A DNA stretch of 10,569 nt from JALRAP01 sp046302815 (GTDB lineage: Bacteria; Bacteroidota; Bacteroidia; AKYH767-A; OLB10): assembly GCA_046302815.1 (NCBI GenBank), contig JBKCHO010000052.1, positions 1-10,569 on the forward strand, in the 5' to 3' direction. The position numbers were made by a program, and so were the translations under genes. Within the stretch, counting starts at the first letter, position 1. Every line of letters starts with the position of its first letter. This document shows, piece after piece, positions 1 through 6,137 of this stretch. The notes beneath the pieces were generated by a model. The model saw only the letters and a program-made list of their open reading frames with translations, made no database searches and was not told the DNA's origin.

Positions 1-147
1 TCCTTTCACTTTAATCCAAATACTTTTTTCCGTTCCGGCACTATCAACGATTGGGAGACAAAGCTGTCTTCCGAGTCTATCGATGCCATTAACGCAAAAT
101 CGATGGAAATTTGGGGCGACGACCGTAATGTGGTGCTGCCAATTTGA
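1..147 (+). CDS. Sulfotransferase-like protein, C-terminal fragment
   Basis: The first reading frame is open from the window edge to a TGA at 145-147, giving the last 48 residues of a protein that begins outside the window. The fragment contains F-F-R-S-G-T-I-N-D-W-E near its start (residues 9-19), followed by a helix-like stretch with L-S at 21-22. This resembles the RKGxxGDWKNxLS region near the C-terminus of PAPS-dependent sulfotransferases, where the Arg and Gly contact the 3'-phosphate of the sulfate donor. The distance from this motif to the stop also fits that family. The identification rests on this one motif, because the PAPS-binding P-loop-like N-terminus lies outside the window. 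The DinB-like gene starts 12 bases downstream, so the two are probably co-transcribed. Confidence 0.6.
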   Translation, partial: SFHFNPNTFFRSGTINDWETKLSSESIDAINAKSMEIWGDDRNVVLPI

Positions 148-159
148 TAAATTAGCTAT

Positions 160-612
160 ATGGAGTCCGCCTTTTTAAGCGACATTAGCCACATTATCCT
201 CCGCGATTTAAAGGTAGTCGCAGATGAAGTACAAGCTACGCCGGAAGACAAGCTCTGGAGCGTATTGCCAGGTGTTACAAACTCGGTTGGTACTTTGGCA
301 TTTCATTTATGTGGAAACCTACGCCATTTCATTGGAGCCAAATTGGCCAATGATGGGTTTGTCCGCGACCGTGAAGCGGAGTTTGCCAAACACAATTTGA
401 CCAAATCGGAGCTTTTGTTCTATGTTCAGGAATCGATTTTGCAATTGGAATTCGCACTTGGGAAATTGTCATCCGAAATGCTAGATGACGAGATGCCGGA
501 TCCTCCTCCTCATCACAAGGGACGCTCCATCCGTTTTTTTCTGATGCAGTTGAGTTGCCATTTATCCAGACATACCGGGCAAATGAATTATTTGCGTAGG
601 ATGCTGTCTTGA
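160..612 (+). CDS. DinB-fold / DUF1572-like protein, putative metal-dependent enzyme
   Basis: This is a 150-residue predicted cytoplasmic protein of the size of DinB/YfiT-type four-helix-bundle proteins. No signal peptide or membrane segment is seen. Three histidines sit where the family places its metal triad: H49 in the A-F-H-L-C-G-N-L-R-H helix, and H134 and H138 as an HxxxH in the last helix (S-C-H-L-S-R-H-T-G-Q). The L-x-x-H-x-x-x-H-x-G-Q-x-x-Y-L-R-R ending is very typical of the superfamily. Members include thiol-S-transferases and many uncharacterised damage-inducible proteins, so the substrate cannot be read from sequence. The ATG at 160 is 12 bases after the stop of the sulfotransferase-like gene, which suggests an operon. 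No Shine-Dalgarno sequence is visible. Confidence 0.85.
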   Translation: MESAFLSDISHIILRDLKVVADEVQATPEDKLWSVLPGVTNSVGTLAFHLCGNLRHFIGAKLANDGFVRDREAEFAKHNLTKSELLFYVQESILQLEFALGKLSSEMLDDEMPDPPPHHKGRSIRFFLMQLSCHLSRHTGQMNYLRRMLS

Positions 613-623
613 GACTATGGTGG

Positions 624-654
624 TTTGGTAGTTTCTTTTAAATTTTTATTTTAG
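624..654 (+). promoter_or_regulatory. Candidate Bacteroidota-type promoter for the 692-1286 gene
   Basis: A TTTG at 624-627 and a TATTTTAG at 647-654 are separated by 19 bases. This matches the -33 TTTG / -7 TAnnTTTG arrangement of Bacteroidota sigma-ABfr promoters, with one mismatch in the -7 box. It would place transcription initiation near 660, about 30 bases before the ATG at 692. The call is by pattern only, in AT-rich DNA where chance matches are likely. Confidence 0.35.
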
Positions 655-691
655 TGTCACAAAACCAACCATCTTTTTTAAACTAAATCCT

Positions 692-1286
692 ATGAAAAAA
701 ATCTTCTTTCTTTTGTTAACCTTGGTTCAATTCCAAGTATCAAATGTTTATTCTAATTCGAATCTTGAATCCTTAATCCTTAATTGAAGATGAATCATCC
801 AATACCTTTTCCCTGTCGGAATGGGTTGTTACCGGCAAATCTATGGGGCCAATCACATTGGGTTCAACTATGCAAGCCATTACTCCTCATTTGAAAAATC
901 TCCAAAAGAAGAGGATACCTTGTTACGAAGTAGGTATTGATGGCGAGGAGCTCATAGATGTTTATTTTTTCGGCGGTGAAAAGGCATTCATGTTGAATTT
1001 CGATCCCCAATCTAAAAAGTTGGCAAGCATCACCATCATGCACAAAGATTTAAAAACAGCTCAAGGTATCGGTACGAATTCTACAGCTGCCGATATCTTA
1101 AGGGTTTGCCCTGATACCCAGTTCGAACTCTTTCTAATGACTGGAACGGATATGTGCAAATCCGAAAAATGTGGTTTGTCGTTCGATTTTGATGATGTGG
1201 TTTGTGAATACGAGCCAGGCATGGAAGTTAACGGAAAGCCAGTTAGAACTTCTTTGAAGCCCATTCGTATGTATATCAAAATGTGA
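692..1286 (+). pseudogene. Secreted protein of unknown function, frameshifted by a 7-bp tandem duplication
   Basis: An ATG at 692 opens a 31-codon frame starting M-K-K-I-F-F-L-L-L-T-L, a clear signal peptide, which ends at a TGA (785-787). The body of the protein continues in another frame to a TGA at 1284-1286; its first ATG is at 843, but the frame is open and protein-like from 777. The junction lies in a heptamer repeat (768-784). Deleting one 7-bp copy joins the two parts without a stop into a 195-residue exported protein. The body begins G-K-S-M-G-P-I-T-L-G-S-T-M, like the opening of several small secreted repeat proteins, and carries five cysteines (27, 89, 105, 110 and 121 counted from the 843 Met). 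I do not recognise the family. A gene caller would probably report only 843-1286 (147 residues), which lacks the export signal. The cause could be a real mutation, a phase-variable state, or a sequencing or assembly error. Confidence 0.75.
768..784 (+). repeat. Heptamer tandem repeat (aatcctt, 2.4 copies) at the frameshift
   Basis: Two perfect copies of aatcctt (768-774 and 775-781) are followed by a partial third copy, aat. The repeat spans the point where the signal-peptide frame of the 692-1286 gene goes out of phase with the body frame. The unit is not a multiple of three, so each gain or loss of a copy changes the frame. Loss of one copy, or gain of two, restores the full protein. Confidence 0.9.
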
Positions 1287-1345
1287 TTGGCACAATTCAA
1301 TCATAAACTCGTCTGCTGCAATTTCGGACAACAATAAGTTTCACT

Positions 1346-2071
1346 TCAATCTTTCATCAAATCCCTGATTGCAACCGAAGCGGTAACTGCTCCAAAGGTG
1401 GCAGGCATGTAGGAGATGGTTCCATACGCCGATTTCTTGTAGTTGCTTCCGTCGGTTAGCATCAAGCTTTCGCGGATGGGTTCTTCGGGACTGAAAACAG
1501 CTTTGATGCCTTTTTTGATGCCTAATTTGCGCAATCCTTTACGGATTTGCTGTGCGAATGGGCAATTATAGGTTTTGGATATGTCAACTACTTGGAGTCG
1601 GGTAGGATCTACTTTTGCTCCGGCGCCCATACTGCTGACCAATGGGATTCGACTTTGATGAGCCAGGCTGATGAAGGTGAGTTTCGGAGTGATGCTATCG
1701 ATGGCATCGATGATGTAATCGGGTTTATGTTCCAATTGAGCCTTTACCATCTCCGGGTTCACGAATTCTTGAACTACATTCAATTCTATTTCGGGGTTGA
1801 TGGCTTTTAAACGGTCTGCCATGATTTGCACCTTCGGTTGACCATGCGTGGTGGCCAAGGCTGGAAGTTGCCGGTTGCGATTGGATGGATCCACCACATC
1901 ACCATCAATGATGGTCATTTTACCGATGCCACTCCTGGCGATAAACTCTGCGGCGAATGATCCAACGCCACCCATTCCCACCACCATCACATGTTTGGTG
2001 GTGAGTTGGAGTAGGGGTTCCTCTCCAATCAATAATTTGGTTCTGGAAAGCCAGGCAAGGTCATTCATCAT
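1346..2071 (-). CDS. tcdA: tRNA threonylcarbamoyladenosine dehydratase TcdA (CsdL/YgdL)
   Basis: This is a 241-residue cytoplasmic E1/ThiF-superfamily enzyme. TcdA uses ATP to dehydrate t6A at position 37 of ANN-decoding tRNAs to the cyclic form ct6A. Visible features are the nucleotide-binding glycine loop G-M-G-G-V-G-S (32-38), the D-G-D acidic turn (56-58) followed by N-R-N-R-Q (64-68), D-A-I-D-S (122-126), and S-S-M-G-A-G-A-K (147-153 region). The order and spacing are those of TcdA rather than of ThiF or MoeB, and the C-terminal rhodanese or long cysteine-rich parts of those proteins are absent. The start ATG at 2071 overlaps the end of the TatD-family gene by 11 bases (ATGATGAATGA), so the two are translationally linked; a second ATG follows directly at 2068. 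The gene is the last of the mnmE cluster. Confidence 0.92.
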   Translation of the reverse strand: MMNDLAWLSRTKLLIGEEPLLQLTTKHVMVVGMGGVGSFAAEFIARSGIGKMTIIDGDVVDPSNRNRQLPALATTHGQPKVQIMADRLKAINPEIELNVVQEFVNPEMVKAQLEHKPDYIIDAIDSITPKLTFISLAHQSRIPLVSSMGAGAKVDPTRLQVVDISKTYNCPFAQQIRKGLRKLGIKKGIKAVFSPEEPIRESLMLTDGSNYKKSAYGTISYMPATFGAVTASVAIRDLMKD

Positions 2072-2726
2072 TTTTCAGGGATAAGCCAAAAACGGTTGAG
2101 AAGTTGGTTTGCATTTGGATGGCAAGCGATTCAACGGAGATGTTTCTAATTTGTGCGGCTTGTTGGTAGATGCTTTCGATAGGTATCTCAGACGCATCCG
2201 TCTCCAAAAATAATTGTTCCAAAGGTAAGGTTGCAAAAACATTTGCGGTTTGTTCATTGAAAAGATGTTTCCCGAATGAAAGGTGATGTTTTTCTGCAAT
2301 CAGTTCCTTGGCCAATGTTTCTCCGCGATTAAAACCATGAAATATTGTCGGTTTCTCCATCCGATTTTTGTGAAGCTCAATCCGCACCTCGCCAAAGGCC
2401 TTTACACAATGAACAATCATCGGCTTACCCAATCGAATAGCAAGACTTATTTGCGCTTCGAACCATTTTTTCTGCAGCTGCCAATCAGTATTGCAAGCTT
2501 TATCCAAACCACATTCGCCAACAGCCAATACATTTTTCAGCAAGGCTGCGGTATTCATCTTTTCAAACTCTACTTCAGCGCTACGCTCATCTAAATACCA
2601 TGGATGCAGACCCACAGAATAGAAGCCGGTTTCTGGAATAGAGTCGAAATTTGAAAGCCTGTTAAGAATAGTCGCCTCTGCATTCAAAGATGTTACAGTG
2701 TGCGTATGGATGTTGGGTAGGGGCAA
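2061..2726 (-). CDS. TatD-family metal-dependent hydrolase (TTG start)
   Basis: This 221-residue TIM-barrel amidohydrolase is somewhat shorter than the ~260-residue E. coli TatD. The metal and catalytic residues of the family are all present: H7 and H9 in N-I-H-T-H-T, H41 in G-L-H-P-W, E71 in G-E-C-G-L-D, H106 in I-V-H-C, H130 in H-G-F, and D177 in E-T-D-A-S. TatD proteins are deoxyribonucleases or related phosphohydrolases; the substrate of this short Bacteroidota type cannot be fixed from sequence. The start is forced. Reading upstream from the TTG at 2726 to an in-frame stop at 2787-2789 there is no ATG or GTG, and the conserved first His pair is only six codons inside. The gene follows mnmE by 25 bases and overlaps tcdA by 11 bases, so it sits inside one transcription unit. 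Confidence 0.88.
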   Translation of the reverse strand: MPLPNIHTHTVTSLNAEATILNRLSNFDSIPETGFYSVGLHPWYLDERSAEVEFEKMNTAALLKNVLAVGECGLDKACNTDWQLQKKWFEAQISLAIRLGKPMIVHCVKAFGEVRIELHKNRMEKPTIFHGFNRGETLAKELIAEKHHLSFGKHLFNEQTANVFATLPLEQLFLETDASEIPIESIYQQAAQIRNISVESLAIQMQTNFSTVFGLSLKNDE

Positions 2727-2751
2727 ATTGACAGTTCTTGATGATGGAAAG

Positions 2752-4155
2752 CTACTTTCCGATACAAAACTTGCTAAAAATAGACTCTAGCAAATCGTCG
2801 GTGGTGATGGCTCCTGATATTTCACCCAAATGCATTAACGCCGTACGAATGTCAATTGCAACTAAGTCTGTGGCCAGTCCATTAACTAATCCGTTTCTTG
2901 CATTTTGCAACGCGGCATGCGTTTTATCAATCGACTCCTTGTGGCGTATGTTGGTGAGAATGGTTTGGTTTTGGGATGATAGGTTCTCCGTCGTAAAAGA
3001 ACCAATCCATTCCATCAATTCGTTGATACCAATGTGATTTTTAGCGGATATGAAGATCACATCACCCACCACTTCGTACTCTTTTTTTAGAAAATCGGTG
3101 TTGTAACGATCCGACTTGTTAGCAGTTGGAATCATTATGTGTGGGCTGTCTCCCTTCGAATTTCTGATTTCATTCAGGATGACTTTAAGCTCTTCTGGAT
3201 TGGTCTCCGATGGATCGAAAAGGTATATGATGATGGATGCCTCTCGCATCTTATCGAAACTACGGCCAACGCCGATGCGCTCGATTTCATCCGTTGCATT
3301 TCTGATTCCGGCCGTATCAATGAATCTGTACTTGATGCCATTTATTACGATTTCCTCTTCAATGGTGTCGCGGGTGGTGCCAGCTATATCGCTTACAATA
3401 GCTCGTTCTTCATTCAGGATCAAATTCAACAAAGTTGATTTTCCCGTGTTGGGCTTTCCGGTTAATGCCACAGGAATCCCAGACTTTATAACATTTCCCG
3501 ATTCAAAGGATGCCGACAAGGATTGCATCCTCAACGAAGCTTCATCCAATAATTGTATGAGTCTGGTGCGGTCTGCGAATTCAACATCCTCCTCCGAGAA
3601 ATCGAGCTCCAGCTCCAACAACGATGCAAACTCGATGAGTTTCTCACGAAGCAGTTGGATTTCATTGGAAAAACCACCACGCATTTGGTTAATGGCCAAA
3701 CGATGCGATCCTGATGAATCGGCGGCAATCACATCGGCCACAGCCTCCGCCTCCGTCAAATCCATCTTGCCATTCATGAAGGCCCGTAGCGTGAATTCTC
3801 CAGGCTCTGCACTTCGGGCGCCGTTCCGGATAAGCAAATCCAATATGCGCTGTTGAATGTATGTAGAGCCATGACAGGAAAACTCAACGGTATCTTCACC
3901 CGTAAATGAGCGAGGACCTTTAAGAACCAAGGCCAGCACCTCATCAACAACCTCATCCGATTCGCGAATGGTGCCGAACAAGGCCGAATGGCTTTGTGCC
4001 AAAGCAAGGGTTTTCCCTTTTCCGGATTGAAATACGCGGTCACAAATGGCAAAAGCGTCTTTACCCGAAACGCGGATTACAGCGATTGCACCAACCCCAG
4101 GGGCAGTGGCAATGGCGGCAATAGTGTGCTCGGAGCGGGATAAAGGCGATTCCAT
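2752..4155 (-). CDS. mnmE: tRNA modification GTPase MnmE (TrmE)
   Basis: This is a full-length 467-residue MnmE. With MnmG it installs the (carboxymethyl)aminomethyl group at C5 of wobble U34 in tRNAs reading split codon boxes, using GTP, K+ and a tetrahydrofolate one-carbon donor. The N-terminal folate-binding domain starts at T-I-A-A-I-A-T-A-P-G (11-20) with the R-V-S-G turn at 28-31. The inserted G domain carries G1 G-K-P-N-T-G-K-S (233-240), G2 G-T-T-R-D-T (259-264), G3 D-T-A-G (280-283), G4 N-K-S-D (346-349) and G5 S-A-K (370-372). The protein ends in the diagnostic F-C-I-G-K (463-467), whose Cys is essential in the family. It is first in a minus-strand cluster with the TatD-family gene and tcdA. 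Only about 6 bases separate a good -7 box from the ATG, so the leader may be very short. Confidence 0.97.
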   Translation of the reverse strand: MESPLSRSEHTIAAIATAPGVGAIAVIRVSGKDAFAICDRVFQSGKGKTLALAQSHSALFGTIRESDEVVDEVLALVLKGPRSFTGEDTVEFSCHGSTYIQQRILDLLIRNGARSAEPGEFTLRAFMNGKMDLTEAEAVADVIAADSSGSHRLAINQMRGGFSNEIQLLREKLIEFASLLELELDFSEEDVEFADRTRLIQLLDEASLRMQSLSASFESGNVIKSGIPVALTGKPNTGKSTLLNLILNEERAIVSDIAGTTRDTIEEEIVINGIKYRFIDTAGIRNATDEIERIGVGRSFDKMREASIIIYLFDPSETNPEELKVILNEIRNSKGDSPHIMIPTANKSDRYNTDFLKKEYEVVGDVIFISAKNHIGINELMEWIGSFTTENLSSQNQTILTNIRHKESIDKTHAALQNARNGLVNGLATDLVAIDIRTALMHLGEISGAITTDDLLESIFSKFCIGK

Positions 4156-4160
4156 ACCTG

Positions 4161-4168
4161 CAAATTTA
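4161..4168 (-). promoter_or_regulatory. Candidate -7 element for mnmE
   Basis: On the minus strand 4168-4161 reads TAAATTTG, an exact TAnnTTTG box, followed by CA. The nearest upstream TTG (4185-4183) is only 14 bases away, shorter than the usual 17-23, so the -33 element is weak or absent. Initiation 5-7 bases downstream would fall essentially on the mnmE ATG at 4155, implying a leaderless or nearly leaderless mRNA if this box is used. Confidence 0.4.
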
Positions 4169-4174
4169 ACCCAC

Positions 4175-4207
4175 TTGGGCTACAATGCCCTCGAATTCGT
4201 ACTTTTG
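4175..4207 (+). promoter_or_regulatory. Candidate promoter for sucD
   Basis: A TTG at 4175-4177 and TACTTTTG at 4200-4207 are separated by 22 bases. The second is an exact match to the Bacteroidota -7 consensus TAnnTTTG and is followed by CA. Initiation near 4213 would give a leader of about 75 bases carrying the tandem repeat at 4241-4282. It overlaps the upstream part of the divergent mnmE promoter region, so the two could compete for RNA polymerase. Confidence 0.5.
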
Positions 4208-4240
4208 CACAGTCTTTTTAGTAGGGTATTATAAATCCTA

Positions 4241-4282
4241 TGTAAATCGCACATCGTCAATTGTAAATCGTAAATCGTCAAT
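4241..4282 (+). repeat. 21-bp tandem repeat built from heptads, upstream of sucD
   Basis: Two adjacent 21-base units (4241-4261 and 4262-4282) are identical at 19 of 21 positions, differing only at the 10th and 12th bases. Each unit divides into heptads: from 4243 the blocks read taaatcg, cacatcg, tcaattg, taaatcg, taaatcg, tcaatct. The array ends six bases before the sucD ATG, within the predicted leader. It has no obvious inverted symmetry, so it looks more like repeat expansion or a protein- or RNA-recognition array than a terminator or riboswitch. Confidence 0.85.
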
Positions 4283-4288
4283 CTCCTT

Positions 4289-5161
4289 ATGTCTGTTTTA
4301 GTCAATAAAGATTCCCGAATCGTTGTACAAGGTTTTACCGGCAACGAGGGTACCTTCCATGCTTCTCAAATGATTGAATATGGAACGAATGTGATTGGTG
4401 GGGTTACTCCTGGTAAAGGTGGAACCACCCATCTCGACAAGCCTGTATTCAATACGGTTGCTGATGCTGTGAAGCAGGCTGGTGCAAATGTTTCCATCAT
4501 TTTTGTGCCTCCTGCGTTTGCCGCAGACGCTATCATGGAAGCGGCAGAAGCCGGCATTGGATTGGTGGTTTGTATCACCGAGGGAATTCCAACCAAAGAC
4601 ATGATTACGGTTAAGGAATACCTACAAGATCGAAATACTGTACTCGTTGGTCCCAATTGCCCAGGAGTGATTACCCCCGGAGAAGCGAAGGTTGGAATCA
4701 TGCCCGGCTTTGTTTTCAAAAAGGGGCGCATCGGTATCGTATCCAAATCGGGTACATTGACATACGAAGCCGCCGATCAAGTGGTCAAGGCGGGTATGGG
4801 CATCTCCACCGCCATTGGTATAGGAGGAGACCCCATTATTGGCACCACCACCCTGGAGGCCGTTAAGTTATTTATGGCAGATCCCGATACAGATGGAATC
4901 ATTATGATTGGTGAGATTGGCGGATCGTTGGAAGCCGAAGCAGCCCGTTGGATCAAAGACAACAATAAAAAGCCGGTGGTTGGGTTCATTGCAGGGCAAA
5001 CAGCCCCTCCCGGCCGAAGAATGGGTCACGCAGGTGCCATCATAGGTGGTGCCGACGATACTGCAGCTGCCAAAATGAAAATAATGTCTGAATGCGGAAT
5101 TACCGTAGTGGATTCGCCTGCAGTCATTGGACAGACTATGGCGAAAGTATTATCCAAGTAA
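4289..5161 (+). CDS. sucD: Succinyl-CoA synthetase (ADP/GDP-forming) alpha subunit
   Basis: This 290-residue subunit has the usual length for SucD. With SucC it interconverts succinyl-CoA and succinate with substrate-level NTP synthesis in the TCA cycle. The N-terminal CoA-binding Rossmann part has G-F-T-G-N-E-G-T-F-H (15-24) and G-G-V-T-P-G-K-G-G (37-45). G-P-N-C-P-G is at 121-126, and the active-site His that is transiently phosphorylated is H247 in G-R-R-M-G-H-A-G-A-I. The C-terminus ends V-I-G-Q-T-M-A, as in typical members. No sucC is adjacent, unlike the E. coli sucCD operon; separate loci are common in Bacteroidota. The gene appears to be a single-gene unit with its own promoter (4175-4207), a repeat-bearing leader and a strong terminator at 5181-5213. 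Confidence 0.98.
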   Translation: MSVLVNKDSRIVVQGFTGNEGTFHASQMIEYGTNVIGGVTPGKGGTTHLDKPVFNTVADAVKQAGANVSIIFVPPAFAADAIMEAAEAGIGLVVCITEGIPTKDMITVKEYLQDRNTVLVGPNCPGVITPGEAKVGIMPGFVFKKGRIGIVSKSGTLTYEAADQVVKAGMGISTAIGIGGDPIIGTTTLEAVKLFMADPDTDGIIMIGEIGGSLEAEAARWIKDNNKKPVVGFIAGQTAPPGRRMGHAGAIIGGADDTAAAKMKIMSECGITVVDSPAVIGQTMAKVLSK

Positions 5162-5180
5162 ATCAAAATACCCAATTAAT

Positions 5181-5213
5181 AGAAAAGCCCCTCCAAATCG
5201 GAGGGGCTTTTCT
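5181..5213. terminator. Bidirectional intrinsic terminator between sucD and the OMP gene
   Basis: AGAAAAGCCCCTCC (5181-5194) pairs perfectly with 5200-5213 around a five-base loop. The stem has a G/C-rich core and A/T-rich base, so a run of T follows the core on either strand (cttttct on plus; the same on minus). It lies 19 bases after the sucD stop and 22 bases beyond the end of the convergent outer-membrane gene, so it can serve both. Confidence 0.92.
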
Positions 5214-5235
5214 GTTGTATCTTTAGTGGAGGGAC

Positions 5236-6021
5236 TTACTTCGTAAACTTATAGGAAACACCCAGATTCAAACCTATAAATGCACGGTTGGTTTTAGCAT
5301 ATGAAAATTCATCCGGACCAATACCAGTTGTTCCAGCATCTTCAAAATGTGCTGCATAAGTAAGTTCCGAAATCTGAGAATCGTCTTTTAAATCAGCAAC
5401 ATTAAGATCCTCCAAGCTATCATATTGTTTAGTAACATCCGTGAATCCATATCCCAATCTAAGACCTGTAGTTATGTATATATTTTCAGATACATCAAAG
5501 TCGGCACCAAACCCGAATACCAGAGCCACATTGGTGCTGTTGTAACTAGCATCGAAAGATTTTCCGGTGTAATTATCATCTAGTGGATCACCATTTGAAT
5601 CAAATAATTCATAGTCGTTTGAGTTTCCTCCTAAAAAACCAAACTGGGGACCTATTTCGAAGTAGGATCCACCAGCTGTAGTTAATCTAAAAAGCAATGG
5701 AATATCTATATAACTAAGGCTGGTACGGGCCTCCAAAGTTTGATTTGAGTTTTCAAATTCACCCGTAAATTTCTGATTGTGCTTAGAGATAAAATTAATT
5801 CCAAGCGACATACCTAATTTTTCATTGAAAGAGTAGATACCTTCAATGCCGAAACGGCCGCCAAATGTAGATGCCACATCCAATTCATCGTTAGCATCGA
5901 ATACATTTTCATTTAGTAACCAAGTCGAATTAACACCACCTGTTAAACCAACTCGAAAACTTTGTGCTTGAGTTGTTAGGGTGAGGAATGCAATGGATAA
6001 TGTCAGTAAGGCTTTTTTCAT
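5236..6021 (-). CDS. Outer-membrane beta-barrel protein (PorT/OmpW-like, Bacteroidota)
   Basis: This is a 261-residue exported protein. The signal peptide is M-K-K-A-L-L-T-L-S-I-A-F-L-T-L-T-T-Q-A-Q, with cleavage expected after the A-Q-A/Q-S region near residue 20. The mature part alternates polar and hydrophobic residues in many short strands, with glycine- and aromatic-rich turns: F-R-V-G-L-T-G-G-V-N at 22-31, Y-F-E-I-G-P-Q-F-G-F, and I-Y-I-T-T-G-L-R-L-G-Y-G-F. It ends L-N-L-G-V-S-Y-K-F-T-K, an amphipathic last strand typical of barrels. Acidic loops such as S-N-D-Y-E-L-F-D-S-N-G-D-P-L-D-D suggest surface-exposed, possibly Ca2+-binding segments. This fits the outer-membrane beta-barrel / PorT-like group, whose members are mostly uncharacterised. 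The sampled coding sequence looks AT-richer than sucD and fabG. The gene is monocistronic between the shared terminator and the divergent fabG. Confidence 0.82.
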   Translation of the reverse strand: MKKALLTLSIAFLTLTTQAQSFRVGLTGGVNSTWLLNENVFDANDELDVASTFGGRFGIEGIYSFNEKLGMSLGINFISKHNQKFTGEFENSNQTLEARTSLSYIDIPLLFRLTTAGGSYFEIGPQFGFLGGNSNDYELFDSNGDPLDDNYTGKSFDASYNSTNVALVFGFGADFDVSENIYITTGLRLGYGFTDVTKQYDSLEDLNVADLKDDSQISELTYAAHFEDAGTTGIGPDEFSYAKTNRAFIGLNLGVSYKFTK

Positions 6022-6044
6022 ACGGGCTGTTTTTATATTGTGTT

Positions 6045-6064
6045 TATATTTGATGACAAAATTA
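6045..6064. promoter_or_regulatory. Facing -7 elements between the OMP gene and fabG
   Basis: Two exact TAnnTTTG boxes face each other. TATATTTG is on plus at 6045-6052 (towards fabG) and TAATTTTG is on minus at 6064-6057 (towards the outer-membrane gene, whose ATG is 36 bases downstream). Neither has a convincing TTG at the expected -33 distance. If both are used, the transcripts would start within each other's promoter. The surrounding DNA is AT-rich, so one or both may be chance. Confidence 0.35.
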
Positions 6065-6137
6065 AAATAATCGGCCTAAAGTCCTACACGAGCCGTTTTT
6101 ATGTAATTAAATAACTGAAAACCAAATATATAAATCA

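Noticed and set aside
1285..1305. Short inverted repeat (tgattg / caatca) after the frameshifted gene as a terminator
   Set aside because: The stem is only 6 bp, A/T-rich, has an 8-base loop and no T-run follows, so it is not a convincing terminator.
3116..3856. Long plus-strand reading frame (246 codons) opposite mnmE
   Set aside because: It is antisense to the confidently identified GTPase domain, has a serine-rich low-complexity composition typical of reverse-strand shadows, and shows no recognisable domain.
4366..4746. Minus-strand reading frame of 126 codons inside sucD
   Set aside because: sucD is complete with all of its motifs, and the antisense frame is proline/serine/threonine-rich with no motif or start signal, so it is a shadow.
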